Assembly: GCA_020343715.1 (NCBI GenBank)
Contig: CP070808.1
Location: 221,158 to 227,506 of the forward strand
Origin: Thermoplasmata archaeon
GTDB lineage: Archaea; Thermoplasmatota; DTKX01; GCA-020343715
Length of the DNA stretch: 6,349 nt
Direction: 5' to 3'
The stretch's first letter is position 1, and each line of letters starts with the position of its first letter. The notes below the pieces were generated by a model. That model did not search any database and was not told the origin of the DNA. It saw nothing but the letters and a program-made list of their open reading frames with translations. Position numbers and translations under genes: made by a program. This document shows positions 5,837 through 6,349 of this stretch, piece after piece.

Positions 5837-5855
5837 AAAAGGGCTGGGGCCCAGC
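5837..5855 (-). terminator. Palindrome plus T4: possible terminator of the unknown gene
   Basis: GCTGGGGCCCAGC (5843-5855) has perfect 6-bp arms about one central base; as RNA it would form a 5-bp stem with a 3-nt loop. On the minus strand it touches the stop codon of the unknown gene (5857-5855) and is followed by CCTTTT (5842-5837). That order suits an intrinsic terminator, but the stem and T run are short. Confidence 0.4.
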
Positions 5856-6349
5856 TAGATCTCTATGTACTTCTTGGTGGGCCAGTCCGTCCATCCGATG
5901 TAGGTGGCGAGCTCCCGCAGCCAGTCCGAGGCGTCGTAGCCGGATATCTCCCAGAAGTCCTCGGTCTTCAGGTTCTTTACTATGTCCCGGGTGGCCTCGA
6001 GCCAGATGGGCAGGTCGTACGGGATGGCGCCGAACAGGAGGGTGACCAGCAGGGCGTCGTCGAAGCCCAGCTTGCCCCCCTCTGTGGGGCCCGGGATGGG
6101 CTGGGGCTTGAGGTTCGCCGAGTGGCTTATGACGCCCAAGGTGAGGCCCACCCTGCCGGTGATGAAGTTCAGGTTGTCGGAAACCTGGGGGAACCAGCCG
6201 TCGGCGACGAAGTCCGAGATCTCGTCGAAGTACTGGCTGCCCTCGGGGTAGACCGGGATGCAGTACAGGCTGGTAACCCGCGACTCGTAGAGGCGCGCGG
6301 ATGTGCCCGAGAAGGTGAACAGGTCCGGTATACCATCCTCGTGGAGCAC
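5855..6349 (-). CDS. Hypothetical protein, tryptophan-rich C-terminal part, 5' partial
   Basis: The frame is open from the right edge to a TAG at 5857-5855, giving at least 164 residues. The GTG at the very edge (6349) need not be the true start. I do not recognise the family. The sequence is aromatic-rich, with six tryptophans, including GWTDW near the C-terminus and DGWFPQ, and has mildly hydrophobic stretches (VGLTLGVISHS and ALLVTLLFGAIPYDLPIWL) that fall short of clear membrane helices. A short proline/glycine loop (QPIPGPTEGG) splits it in two. It looks like a folded cytosolic or periphery protein, and codon use matches the neighbours. Methyltransferase is the next gene downstream after 61 bp. 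The missing N-terminal part would be needed to assign it. Confidence 0.75.
   Translation of the reverse strand: MLHEDGIPDLFTFSGTSARLYESRVTSLYCIPVYPEGSQYFDEISDFVADGWFPQVSDNLNFITGRVGLTLGVISHSANLKPQPIPGPTEGGKLGFDDALLVTLLFGAIPYDLPIWLEATRDIVKNLKTEDFWEISGYDASDWLRELATYIGWTDWPTKKYIEI

Noticed and set aside
5371..6045. Plus-strand open frame of 224 codons antisense to the methyltransferase and unknown gene
   Set aside because: It crosses two genes with clear coding signal on the other strand; the translation is low-complexity in Asp, His, Val and Arg, as expected from GC-rich third positions read backwards.

Overview
The window (about 60% GC) looks like part of a euryarchaeal chromosome, most plausibly a Thermoplasmatota-type lineage. 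Several genes are preceded by archaeal TATA/BRE-like promoters (around 661, 2251 on the minus strand, 2605 and 4196) instead of bacterial -35/-10 boxes. Start sites are a mix of near-leaderless and Shine-Dalgarno types. The proteins include a calcium-binding-repeat surface protein with a C2-like C-terminal domain, an MthK-like RCK channel, and a lone ribbon-helix-helix protein. Lineage is inferred from style and gene content; there is no phylogenetic marker here.

Layout, left to right. (1) 1-620 (+): C-terminal part of a secreted thrombospondin-type-3-repeat protein; its start lies left of the window. (2) 661-881 (+): a strong TATA box followed by a very small gene (56 aa) ending in an Asn-Gly repeat and a lysine tail. 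(3) 951-2225 (-): six-TM potassium-channel-like protein with one cytosolic RCK (TrkA-N) domain and a strongly altered selectivity filter (GNSN instead of GYGD). The last codons of this gene form a long perfect-armed stem-loop at 952-991. (4) 2295-2531 (-): small ribbon-helix-helix DNA-binding protein, upstream of the channel on the same strand. (5) 2532-2662: divergent promoter region with a GATAA-N5-TTATC inverted repeat. (6) 2663-4153 (+): membrane protein with a large ectodomain and five further TM segments, family not recognised. (7) 4253-5098 (+): pirin-family cupin with all four metal ligands. (8) 5134-5793 (-): class I SAM-dependent methyltransferase, convergent with pirin. (9) 5855-6349 (-): C-terminal part of an unrecognised tryptophan-rich protein that continues beyond the right edge.

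The genes do not form one obvious pathway. The best functional link is local: the RHH protein sits immediately upstream of the channel and next to a divergent promoter carrying a short palindrome, so it may control itself, the divergent membrane protein, or the channel. No RNA genes, CRISPR arrays, transposons or integration sites were seen. The most unusual items are the non-canonical channel filter, the stem-loop overlapping the channel stop codon, the NG-repeat mini-protein, and the unclassified ectodomain/multi-TM protein.
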